In this document: piece by piece, positions 1-6,562 of the stretch
How the letters are laid out: every line of letters begins with the position of its first letter
How positions within the stretch are numbered: the stretch's first letter is position 1
NCBI GenBank assembly: GCA_018969295.1
Contig: JAGWYN010000096.1
Coordinates: 1-6,606, forward strand
Direction of reading: 5' to 3'
Source of the DNA: Chloroflexota bacterium
GTDB lineage: Bacteria > Chloroflexota > Anaerolineae > Caldilineales > Caldilineaceae
DNA length: 6,606 nucleotides
The notes under the pieces: generated by a model
What the model was told of the DNA's origin: nothing
Database searches by the model: none
What the model saw: only the letters and a program-made list of their open reading frames with translations
Program-made: the position numbers and the translations under genes

Positions 1-142
1 TGCGTTCGCGTTGCCCCATGCGGCCTTCGCGGGCCAGCACCGCTTGGATGGTTGCCACTGGCAACACTTGTTCCAGCACTTCGATCCTCAGCTCCTGGCT
101 GAATTTGCGTTCAGCCGCTATCTCACGTAACGTGTATCCCAC
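1..142 (-). CDS. IS4-family transposase, N-terminal fragment (runs off the left edge)
   Basis: About 47 codons are visible, read leftwards from GTG at 142. The start is supported by AGGAG about 8 nt upstream on the minus strand. The peptide opens GYTLREIAAERKF and continues through LRIEVLEQVLPVATIQAVL to a basic GQRER stretch. This helix followed by an Arg-rich turn resembles the N-terminal domain of IS4-family DDE transposases (recalled family pattern, no search made). The catalytic domain lies outside the window. A second in-frame GTG at 160 is possible but has no such ribosome-binding site. Another kind of transposase remains possible. The gene is divergent from the methyltransferase, so the left edge of the R-M module is an IS end. 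Confidence 0.55.
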   Translation of the reverse strand, partial: MGYTLREIAAERKFSQELRIEVLEQVLPVATIQAVLAREGRMGQRER

Positions 143-210
143 GAGGCGATCTCCTAGCACTGAATACTTGGCTCTTGATACTCAAAGTATATGCTATTGA
201 AATCGCCTCG
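142..210. repeat. 9-bp inverted repeat plus small hairpin between the divergent genes
   Basis: CGAGGCGAT (142-150) and ATCGCCTCG (202-210) are perfect inverted copies 51 bp apart. Between them ATACT-CAA-AGTAT (178-190) forms a 5-bp hairpin. The left arm overlaps the ribosome-binding region and start of the IS4-type gene, and the right arm lies in the methyltransferase leader. The repeat could be part of the IS end, an operator between divergent genes, or chance. No function is assigned. Confidence 0.35.
175..203 (+). promoter_or_regulatory. Candidate sigma-70 promoter for the R-M operon
   Basis: TTGATA (175-180, five of six to the -35 consensus) is followed after 17 bp by TGAAAT (198-203, four of six to the -10 consensus). 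The spacing is ideal, the -10 only fair. Transcription would start about 40 bp before the first ATG (251). No better pair was seen between 143 and 250. Confidence 0.3.
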
Positions 211-250
211 CTGCTTATTTGAAAGGTCTTGGGATTAGACGGAGATTCTT

Positions 251-277
251 ATGAATGTGTGGAATCGAGATAGGTAG
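251..277 (+). CDS. Eight-codon mini-ORF directly abutting the methyltransferase start
   Basis: ATG at 251 is preceded by GGAG (241-244) with 6-nt spacing, a better ribosome-binding site than the one before the methyltransferase ATG. It encodes MNVWNRDR and stops with TAG at 275-277, immediately followed in the same frame by ATG 278. It could be a leader peptide coupling translation to the methyltransferase by termination-reinitiation, or the original start of the methyltransferase cut off by a nonsense mutation. The nuclease gene has a similar AAGGATTCTTC-ATG leader, which supports 251 being a real initiation site. Confidence 0.4.
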   Translation: MNVWNRDR

Positions 278-1078
278 ATGAAGCCGTTTCTGAAGTGGGC
301 AGGAAACAAGTTTCAGATTGTGGAGCAGATCCGTAAAATTTTGCCGATGAGCAAACGCCTGATCGAGCCATTTGTGGGTTCTGGGGCGGTCTTTCTCAAC
401 ACAGACTATCCACAGTATCTGTTGTCAGATGCCAATGGTGATCTGATCCATCTGTATTCCACTCTGCAAACGGAGGGTGAAACCTTTGTAGCCTATTGTC
501 GGCAGTTCTTCGGCCCTGACCACAATGACCCGGATGTGTATTATAGTCGGCGAGCATTGTTCAACGGCACGGAGGATAAGCGGCTGCGGTCTGCGCTGTT
601 TCTGTATTTGAACAAGCACTGTTACAACGGTCTGTGTCGGTATAATTCAAAGGGGGAATTTAATGTACCCTTCGGTCGGTACAAAAGACCCTATTTCCCT
701 GAGAAAGAACTATTGTTTTTTGTGGCTAGAGCTAGGCACGCTGCATTTCAGCAAGCTGATTTTGTGGAGAGTATGGGACAGGCTGAAGCGGGGGATGTTG
801 TGTACTGCGACCCACCCTATGTGCCTCTTTCTCAGACAGCTAATTTCACAAGCTACAGTGCGGGTGGGTTTGGCTTGGAAGCGCAGCAGAGCTTGGCGGA
901 TCAGGCTCGCATGTTGGCTAGGCGGGGAATCCCAGTGTTAGTTTCGAACCATGACACGCCGTTTGTTCGGGAGATATATGCTGGGGCCGAGATTGTGGGT
1001 TTGCAGGTTCAACGCTACATCAGTCGAGATGGGAACAACCGAAACAAGACAGGGGAAGTGCTGGCTCTCTTCCGTTGA
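278..1078 (+). CDS. dam: DNA adenine-N6 methyltransferase, Dam / D12 class, probable GATC specificity
   Basis: The enzyme should transfer a methyl group from S-adenosylmethionine to the N6 of adenine in its target site. At 266 aa it has the usual Dam length. Motif order is that of alpha-class enzymes: motif X FLKWAGNK (residues 4-11), AdoMet loop PFVGSG (31-36), a target-recognition stretch with NGLCRYN then EFNVPFGRYKRPYFPE (117-132), and catalytic DPPY (178-181), followed by SNHDT. The recognition stretch is very close to E. coli Dam as I remember it (NGLCRYN, GEFNVPFGRYKKPYF), so GATC is the expected target, by inference. The nuclease gene follows after 33 bp, so this looks like the protective half of a type II R-M system and not an orphan Dam. 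The ribosome-binding site at ATG 278 is weak (AGG), and expression may depend on coupling to the mini-ORF before it. Confidence 0.93.
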   Translation: MKPFLKWAGNKFQIVEQIRKILPMSKRLIEPFVGSGAVFLNTDYPQYLLSDANGDLIHLYSTLQTEGETFVAYCRQFFGPDHNDPDVYYSRRALFNGTEDKRLRSALFLYLNKHCYNGLCRYNSKGEFNVPFGRYKRPYFPEKELLFFVARARHAAFQQADFVESMGQAEAGDVVYCDPPYVPLSQTANFTSYSAGGFGLEAQQSLADQARMLARRGIPVLVSNHDTPFVREIYAGAEIVGLQVQRYISRDGNNRNKTGEVLALFR

Positions 1079-1100
1079 AATGCTATTGGGGACGACAACA

Positions 1101-1105
1101 AAGGA
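1101..1105 (+). promoter_or_regulatory. Ribosome-binding site of the nuclease gene
   Basis: AAGGA lies 6 nt before ATG 1112 in the short gap after the methyltransferase stop. It fixes the nuclease start and suggests independent initiation within a shared transcript. Confidence 0.6.
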
Positions 1106-1111
1106 TTCTTC

Positions 1112-1615
1112 ATGACACAACTATCAATGCAAGGTGGACTTGCCAACAGTTCAGGAAAGACTCTGGAAGGCATGATCGTTGCCACTATGCAAAGCAAAGG
1201 CTTTGACGTGGTGCCACATCGGACGTGGGTGACGAATCCAGACAAGTATGGCAAGGAATTACTGTTGAAGAATGTTCCATACGATACCATTTATGGGCAC
1301 CGAGGAAAGACGGAGTTTTTGGTCCTGTCGGATCGTTACAATCTGAAAATCCGGGTGGAATGTAAGTGGCAGCAATCATCTGGGAGTGTGGACGAAAAAT
1401 TCCCATATGTATACCTGAACTGTGTAGAAAAGATGCCGGAGGCCACGATTTTCATTGTGGTGGATGGAGATGGAGCAAAACCCGGAGCCGTAGCCTGGTT
1501 GCGCAAGGCTTGCGATTCCAGACTGTTTTTGGATGGAAGGGACGAAGCATCAAAGAAGATCCAGGTTTTTAGCCTGATGCAGTTTATTGTTTGGGCGAAT
1601 ACAACGCTGCGCTAG
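1112..1615 (+). CDS. Small PD-(D/E)XK nuclease, probable type II restriction endonuclease partner
   Basis: The 167-aa protein has the signature of a PD-(D/E)XK nuclease: a Glu in the first helix (TLEGMIVATM, E19), a beta strand TEFLVLSD (67-74) offering E68 or D74 as the second acidic residue, then IRVECKWQ (80-87) supplying the E83-x-K85 pair with Q87 behind it. The stretch SGSVDEKFPYVYLN (90-103) is very characteristic, and I recall it from small restriction-type PD-(D/E)XK proteins. A hydrophobic strand ATIFIVVDGDG (111-121) follows. Position directly after a Dam-like methyltransferase supports a restriction role, probably at the same site. It is shorter than the DpnII/MboI enzymes and I see no resemblance to them, so GATC cleavage is inferred only from the partner. 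Past its TAG (1613-1615) the same frame stays open to 1741. Confidence 0.8.
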   Translation: MTQLSMQGGLANSSGKTLEGMIVATMQSKGFDVVPHRTWVTNPDKYGKELLLKNVPYDTIYGHRGKTEFLVLSDRYNLKIRVECKWQQSSGSVDEKFPYVYLNCVEKMPEATIFIVVDGDGAKPGAVAWLRKACDSRLFLDGRDEASKKIQVFSLMQFIVWANTTLR

Positions 1616-1636
1616 ACAGAGAAAGGCTCAGCACTC

Positions 1637-1714
1637 TTGGATAACAACGGATATGACTTCAATGAACAGTATGAAGCGGCGATTCCCCATGAAACGCTTG
1701 TGGTGAATGAACTA
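1637..1714 (+). pseudogene. Possible start of a third module gene, cut by the IS982 end
   Basis: After the nuclease stop the same frame continues through LDNNGYDFNEQYEAAIPHETL and NEL before running into the presumed IS982 end and stopping at 1741. TTG at 1637 could be a start, with AAGG at 1622-1625, though the 11-nt spacing is long. The acidic, polar peptide looks like real coding sequence, but I do not recognise it. Alternatives are a readthrough tail of the nuclease or untranslated DNA. If it is a gene, only about 26 codons remain before the IS. Confidence 0.25.
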
Positions 1715-2330
<616 letters not shown>

Positions 2331-2346
2331 TCGACTATACTTGACC

Positions 2347-2359
2347 CCCAATGTCAAGA
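2347..2359 (+). promoter_or_regulatory. Intron-binding sites IBS2 and IBS1 in the 5' exon
   Basis: CCCAAT (2347-2352) and TCAAGA (2354-2359) lie directly before the intron's first base. They are perfect complements of ATTGGG (2619-2624, EBS2) and TCTTGA (2684-2689, EBS1) inside the intron. These pairings fix the splice and insertion site and show that the IS3 right end is the true 5' exon. Confidence 0.7.
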
Positions 2360-2618
2360 GTGCGACACGAAGTCGCATGTGTAGCTGTCATGCCTCGCAG
2401 GATGAGGACATGACCTGGCGTTCTGCCGCCAGTACTCTACCGAAGCGTGCGTCGCCAGCAATGGCGGGGTGCGAAGCCTTTGGAACAAAGTAGCCTCATC
2501 CCTTTCTGGGGATGGCAGCCTACCCGTAAGGGGCGACTGCGACTGCCAGCGCCAAGGCGGTCGGGAGCTAGAGTTGGATGGCATGGTCAACATAAGTGAA
2601 TCGTTGATAAACGTCGTG

Positions 2619-2689
2619 ATTGGGAACAAGCCAAAGGTGCTGACAGGCTTGAACCAAAAGGTACGTGGTCAGGTGCAGGTGGTTCTTGA
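2619..2689 (+). ncRNA. Exon-binding sites EBS2 (2619-2624) and EBS1 (2684-2689) of intron domain I
   Basis: ATTGGG and TCTTGA pair with the two 6-bp sites directly before the intron. Their depth in the intron, about 260 and 325 nt, is where domain I normally carries EBS2 and EBS1. The assignment rests on complementarity and position, not on a full fold. Confidence 0.65.
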
Positions 2690-2951
2690 TCGCCTGCCGC
2701 AGATGTTGGGCCACCGGCGAAGAGGCGAGACCTAACCCATCCGGGTACACATGTGGAACGTGGTAAGCCCGTATTCCTCCCTCTGGGAAAGCAAGCCGCA
2801 AGGTGAGCCGATGGGAATGCGGGTAAAGGATGATGGAAAAAGCGAATGCCGTCCTGTAATGGGACGGATAGGGGTGACCTCCCCCCCCCACGAAAGTGGG
2901 CTGACTTCCATCTGGTGTCTCATCACAAGAGAATCTGGTAATCCGTTCAAC

Positions 2952-3028
2952 GGAGGGAACGCAGGATGATAGCATTGGCAGCCATGTCAACGCTTGCTCG
3001 CCAACTCATTCAGCGAAGCCTGTTTTGA
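2952..3028 (+). pseudogene. Original start of the intron RT gene, now frameshifted
   Basis: GGAGGG (2952-2957) stands 8 nt before ATG 2966, a strong start. The frame opens MIALAAMSTLARQLIQR but ends at TGA 3026-3028. The RT-homologous sequence lies in another frame (LLANSFS at about 2994-3014, then EACFDKLSHDW from about 3015). LLANSFS resembles the LLTxSFS segment near the N-terminus of group II RTs, so two internal deletions probably joined start, RT1 region and RT3. The exact joints cannot be fixed by eye. Confidence 0.5.
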
Positions 3029-3917
3029 CAAACTGTCTCACGATTGGCTGTTGACCCACATCCCCATGCACAAGGCCAGCTTGCGTCAGTGGCTGAAGGC
3101 AGGGTACATGGAGAAACACGTACTGCATCCCACCCCGGAAGGCTCACCCCAGGGCGGTCCTATCTCACCCGTGTTGGCCAATATGACCCTCGACGGTTTG
3201 GAAGAACTGCTGCATAAACAGTTCCCCGCCAACCATCAGAAGGTTCATTTGGTCCGCTACGCCGACGACTTCATCGTCACGGCGGCGGAAAGGCCAACAC
3301 TGGAAGAAGGGGTGCTGCCCCTGGTGCAGGAATTTCTGGCGGAACGCGGGTTGCGGCTCTCGCCCACCAAGACGACCATCACCCACATCGATGATGGTTT
3401 CGACTTTCTGGGACAGACCCTCCGCAAGTACAATGGGAAATTCCTCATCACGCCATCCGAAAAGAAGCAGAAGGCTCTCCTGGAGAAGGTGCAGACGATT
3501 ATCAAGACCGAAGGCCGTAGCCTCTCTGCCGTCGGACTGATAAACCGTCTCAACCCCATCATCCGGGGCTGGGCCAACTACCACAGACACGTTGTCAGCA
3601 AGCAAGTCTTCCAACGCATCGACTACCGGATCCGCCAGTCTCTCTGGAAATGGGCCATACGTCGCCACAGAAACAAGTCTCGTGGCTGGGTCTATCGACA
3701 GTACATCAGACCACCGGGGGCGCAGAAAGCTCTTTTCCAAGCCTTGACCACCGACAAACATGGGGAAAAGCGTTTGGTCCATATCTATCAGGCCAGCCAG
3801 ACCCCCATCCGTCGTCACATCAAGGTTCGGGAAGCGGCCAACCCCTACGACCTGATGCGGACGTTGGCGGCCAGCAGCCGCTGGGTGAAGGCGTTGGCCG
3901 TGAACTGGACGCCTTGA
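2994..3917 (+). pseudogene. ltrA: Group II intron reverse transcriptase/maturase (LtrA type), N- and C-terminally truncated
   Basis: This 307-codon frame is the core of the intron-encoded RT. It has EACFDKLSHDWLL (8-20), GSPQGGPISPVLANM (50-64), catalytic YADD (89-92), the thumb, and the maturase-specific domain with SAVGLINRLNPIIRGWANYHRH (178-199). Full-length relatives run to about 560-600 aa. Most of RT blocks 0-2 are missing, and the first catalytic Asp, expected two residues before EACFD, is replaced (SFSEACFD), so it should be inactive. The frame's TTG start is only an ORF opening with no ribosome-binding site. Homology ends at NPYD (residue 286, 3851). The last 21 codons read antisense through the IS3 fragment, replacing the C-terminal region, which in many relatives carries an HNH endonuclease. 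Confidence 0.88.
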
Positions 3918-4204
3918 TCGGTGTTGAAGATCGCCGGTTGCGCAGTCCGCAGCGCCCGCTCCAGCACTTCCACACAGAAACGTCCGTCCAACGTGTTGGA
4001 AAGCTGCCAGGCCACCACATAGCGGCTGTACCAATCGATGATGGCTACCAGGTACATGAAGCCTTGCGCCATCGGCACATACGTGATGTCCGCCGACCAC
4101 ACCTGATTCGGGCGCACAATCGCCAGGTCGCGCAGCAGATAGGGATAGACCCGATGCCCAGTGTCCGAAACCCTCCATGTGCTTCGCTGAGTATACCTTC
4201 TCAC
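3852..4204 (-). pseudogene. IS3-family transposase OrfB, central fragment
   Basis: The minus-strand frame contains GHRVYPYLLRDLAIVRPNQV followed by WSADITYVPM with the first catalytic Asp (D39 counted from GTG 4204), then IIDWYSRYVVAW and FNTDQGVQFT with the second Asp (D96). This is the integrase core of IS3-group OrfB. Both sides are broken. At NVRI (about 3852) it runs into the group II intron, so the catalytic Glu and the last third are gone. Upstream of about SDTGHR the family sequence stops, the rest of OrfB is missing and orfA is reduced to at most a few codons after ATG 4214. The long overlapping minus-strand frame across the intron RT is a shadow. Confidence 0.85.
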
Positions 4205-4254
4205 TTAAGCTCATGGTCTAGTTTTTGGGGCCAATTATAGTTGACATGCCCGAC

Positions 4255-4782
4255 TCACTTTCGCGCCGAACTTACAGCGTCGGTTGCATACAGCTTGAGT
4301 TCGGCGCCATCTTCCGGCCAGGTGATCATGCGCTCGAAGCTCAGCCCGAGTTTGCCGAGGAGGCGAATTGACCGTTCATTGTCCGGAGAAACAATGGCCA
4401 CGATGCGGTCCAACTTCGCAACCTCCTGGCCGTACGTCAGGATCGCGGTGGCCGCTTCGAGGGCGTAGCCCTGTGACCAGAACTCCGGCAGGAAGGCAAA
4501 GCCGATGTCCACCGCGGGGAGCGCTGCGCGCTTGATCAGCCCACAGATGCCGAGCGGGGTATGCGCTGCCTTGGTTTCGACAAGGAATAGCCCGAAACCA
4601 TGGCGCCGGTAGCTGTCGAGCGGCCCGTTCAAGAGATAGTTGCCGGCATCGTCGAGCGTCCGCACGTTTCTGTCGCCGATATTCTGGATGAACGAAGGCT
4701 CGTTCAGTAACTTCAGGATGAAGCCTGCGTCCGCGAGGGAGAGCTCGCGCAGCGTCAATCTTTCCGTATCAAGGATCTTCAT
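4255..4782 (-). CDS. GNAT-family N-acetyltransferase (RimJ/RimL-like)
   Basis: This 175-aa protein has the layout of GNAT acetyltransferases that move an acetyl group from acetyl-CoA to an amine. It opens with ILDTERLTLRELSLADA, the usual RimJ/RimL-type start. Motif A with the pyrophosphate loop is DIGFAFLPEFWSQGYALEAA (92-111), where QGYA stands for the canonical Q/R-x-x-G-x-G/A loop. SPDNERSIRLLGKLGLSFE (132-150) is motif B. Start ATG 4782 is preferred over in-frame GTG 4815 because GAGG lies 8 nt upstream and homology begins at MKILDTERL. The substrate cannot be told from sequence. It looks intact, is GC-rich, and sits between an IS3 left end 10 bp after its stop and an IS66 end upstream, so it may be IS-mobilised cargo. 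Confidence 0.88.
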   Translation of the reverse strand: MKILDTERLTLRELSLADAGFILKLLNEPSFIQNIGDRNVRTLDDAGNYLLNGPLDSYRRHGFGLFLVETKAAHTPLGICGLIKRAALPAVDIGFAFLPEFWSQGYALEAATAILTYGQEVAKLDRIVAIVSPDNERSIRLLGKLGLSFERMITWPEDGAELKLYATDAVSSARK

Positions 4783-4860
4783 GGTTGCAGCCTCGTCCCC
4801 ATGTTTTGACGGCACCCGTCATGGCTCAAGCGTGTTGAAGCGGATACAGGGCAAAAGAGA

Positions 4861-4913
4861 AGCCGTTTGTTGTCCCCCGAAGGCCGGTTTGGGGCCGGCC
4901 ACAACAAACGGCT
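4861..4913. repeat. Strong hairpin in the GNAT leader (possible terminator or 5' stabiliser)
   Basis: AGCCGTTTGTTGT (4861-4873) and ACAACAAACGGCT (4901-4913) are perfect 13-bp inverted copies. Inside, GGCCGG (4882-4887) pairs with CCGGCC (4895-4900), leaving an 8-nt bulge on one side and a 7-nt loop. On the minus strand it is followed by TCTCTTTTGCC, only a weak U-tract, so termination of minus-strand transcripts is possible but not certain. It also begins almost at the predicted transcript start of the GNAT gene. Confidence 0.7.
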
Positions 4914-4922
4914 ATGTGTGTT

Positions 4923-4951
4923 ATTATAATAGTGTTTCCTGCCGCGGGCAA
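4923..4951 (-). promoter_or_regulatory. Hybrid promoter at the IS66 end driving the GNAT gene
   Basis: On the minus strand TTGCCC (4951-4946) is followed after exactly 17 bp by perfect TATAAT (4928-4923). The -35 falls within the presumed IS66 terminal repeat and the -10 in flanking DNA, the usual layout of IS-created outward promoters. Transcription would begin near 4915 and run into the GNAT gene. It is judged from consensus match only. Confidence 0.5.
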
Positions 4952-4997
4952 AAACAAAAGGCTACTCACATGAAGGCGATTGTCTGGACGTAACTGC

Positions 4998-6512
4998 TCA
5001 GGCTGCTGGCGGAGCGCGATCTGTTATGCAGGCTGGAATGAAGGGGGTGCCGATTAGCGCCAAGTGTAGAGAGTCAAGTACGCGCTGGCTGTTCTTGCGC
5101 GCGGTCGAGAGATAGCCACGGATCTGGCAGAAAGCGTTGGCGCCGGCTTCCGAGCGGAAACAGCCTGAGACCTTCTGCTTGACCTTCATCATGCGCAGAT
5201 CGCGTTCGGCCTGATTATTGTCGAACGGCACCTTAAAATCGTACATAAACGCCAATACGCCGGCCTGATGGCGCTGCAAGCGGTCGAGCAGGTTCTTGGC
5301 TGGGCTTTGAGGCTGGCGGCCCCGCTTTTTCTGGCCCGGTGCTGGCGGGGCCGGATTGGCAGCCAGCCCTTGCTCGATTAAGTGCCGATAATGCGCCTCA
5401 TACCCAAGCTGCTGGTCTGCGGGAAGCAGGACTCGCCCTTGCGCCTTGGCTGCGGCGACGGCAGCCTTGATTTCTACCAGCAAGTCAGCCATGTCTTTGG
5501 CCCACGCCTGTGCATAGCGCTCATGGATGAAGCGCAGGTCACGCAGGTGATGGGCGTTACAGAGGGCATGCAAGACGTTCTGATACGTGAAGTAGGAGCT
5601 GTAGTCATCATGGACGACGATGCCTGTGCGCTGGGGCAGGATGTCAATGGCATCCAACGCTTGCGCACCCCGTTTCGGGTGCAGTTCATAATGCGTCAAG
5701 TGTGCGGTGCTGGTCGAATGCAGCCAGGCCAATTGCCCACTCACTCTGGCGCCAGTCTCATCGTGGTGGGTGACAGCTTCGTGCATGGTCAGTTGCTGCT
5801 TCACCTGCTCATTGACCGGCGCCACCTGAGCCGCAGTGTCCAACCAGGCTGCCACCACCGTGCCTTCACTGACCGGCTGCGCATACAGGTCAGTCATGAT
5901 CTCAGCCATCCGCTCCAGTGATACGAAATGGTACTGACTGAAATATACCATCTGTGCCTTAATCTGCGGTCCGTATTGCACCGGCTGGCTCACCCCGGCC
6001 GGAAACGCAGCTTTGCACACCTGGCTGCAGCGCGGACAAGCTTTGATCTCCGCCTGGTGTTCGATCACGACCACACGCACCGGCGGCAGCTCAAAGACCT
6101 GGCGGCGTTCGCAACCTTCGACAGGTACGTCAGCCAAACTGTGCTGACAATGCGGACAACACGCGATGCCATGCACTTGGACCTGCTCCGGATCAGCCCG
6201 CATCGTCAGGGCCTGGCCCTGGTGCCCAGGCTGCCCGCCACTTTTCTTACCACTCGCCTGGCTCAGACTGCGTGGCGCCGGTTTCTTGTAGCCGTCACTG
6301 GACGGCGGTTTGCCACTGTTGCTGCTGTTCTTGGTCAATTGGTTTTCCAGCGCCTCGATCCGCACCGTCAGCGCTTGGATGGTCTGCTGTTGCTGCTAGA
6401 CGACGCCGACCCAGTTTTCCGCCAGCTCAGCAATCAAGGCGACGACAGCCTCTTCGCCTTGAACGTAGGCAATATGGATCTCTTCGCGACCAAGTAGGCG
6501 TAACGGTTCCAT
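4998..6512 (-). pseudogene. tnpC: IS66-family transposase TnpC with an in-frame amber codon
   Basis: From ATG 6512 the frame reads MEPLRLLGREEIHIAYVQGE and on to WVGVV, meets TAG at 6398-6396, and resumes QQQQTIQALTVRIEALENQL; CAG to TAG would explain it. The 455-codon open part beginning GTG 6365 holds the end of the N-terminal coiled region (NSSNSGKPPSSDG), a zinc-binding domain with CxxC pairs (C70/C73, C110/C113), and the DDE domain: HHDETGAR (D202), VVHDDYSSYF (D253) and FDNNQAERDLRMMK (E387). It ends with a typical IS66 C-terminus. All three catalytic residues are present, so only the first 50 or so residues depend on reading through or reinitiating. No good ribosome-binding site precedes GTG 6365. 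Intact length would be about 504 aa, normal for TnpC. Confidence 0.9.
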
Positions 6513-6520
6513 GGCCCTAT

Positions 6521-6549
6521 TCTCTAACCGATGTGTACGATTTTGTCAA
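6521..6549 (-). promoter_or_regulatory. Candidate promoter of the IS66 transposase
   Basis: On the minus strand perfect TTGACA (6549-6544), inside the terminal repeat, is followed after 17 bp by TAGAGA (6526-6521), a poor -10. The ATG at 6512 follows closely, so the transcript would be nearly leaderless. The ribosome-binding site before ATG is weak. Confidence 0.35.
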
Positions 6550-6562
6550 CCGCAATTCAACA

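Larger units (their letters stand above)
2360..3851 (+). mobile_element. Group II intron, internally deleted and 3'-truncated
   Basis: The 5' end GTGCG (2360-2364) matches the conserved bacterial group II start GUGYG. Positions 2360-2965 hold the structured RNA (domains I to III and the start of IV) with no real gene. Visible elements are a 5' hairpin (2361-2377), EBS2 (2619-2624), EBS1 (2684-2689), a conserved stretch around 2770-2850 of the kind typical for these introns, and a CCCAC-GAAA-GTGGG tetraloop hairpin (2887-2900) after a run of nine C. The RT gene follows in domain IV. Sequence identity ends at about 3851, where inverted IS3 orfB begins, so domains V and VI and the 3' splice site are absent and self-splicing is impossible. 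Its 1.49 kb compares with roughly 2.5 kb for a complete intron of this kind. Confidence 0.85.
2331..4244 (-). mobile_element. IS3-family element, internally deleted, invaded by a group II intron
   Basis: The ends are defined by imperfect inverted repeats. Reading inward, the right end is TCGACTATACTTGACCCCCA (2331-2350) and the left end on the minus strand is TCAACTATAATTGGCCCCAA (4244-4225), matching at 16 of 20 positions. Between them lies an orfB core on the minus strand (3852-4204). The right end interrupts the IS982 transposase. The exact outer base is uncertain, because the repeats may begin a few bases further out. IS982 sequence is not found outside the left end, so no target duplication can be shown. 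orfA, the orfB N-terminus and the orfB C-terminus are missing. Confidence 0.7.

Noticed and set aside
2354..2990. Short frames of 70-140 codons on both strands in the 5' part of the intron
   Set aside because: The region carries group II intron RNA landmarks, and none of the frames shows a recognised family or a convincing start.
3165..4214. 349-codon minus-strand frame across the intron RT and IS3 remnant
   Set aside because: It lies opposite the clearly homologous RT gene, and over the IS3 part it is in the wrong frame relative to the recognisable orfB. No protein family is recognised in it.
3650..4240. 196-codon plus-strand frame
   Set aside because: It is antisense to the IS3 orfB fragment and overlaps the RT C-terminus. 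Its composition is that of a shadow frame.
4861..4931. Integron attC site next to a lone GNAT gene
   Set aside because: The inverted repeat is strong, but no GTTRRRY / RYYYAAC core pair is present at the ends, and the repeat lies on the 5' side of the gene instead of the 3' side.
5382..6497. Two plus-strand frames of about 180 codons opposite the IS66 transposase
   Set aside because: They are complementary to a gene with conserved zinc-binding and DDE motifs and have no ribosome-binding site or recognisable family.
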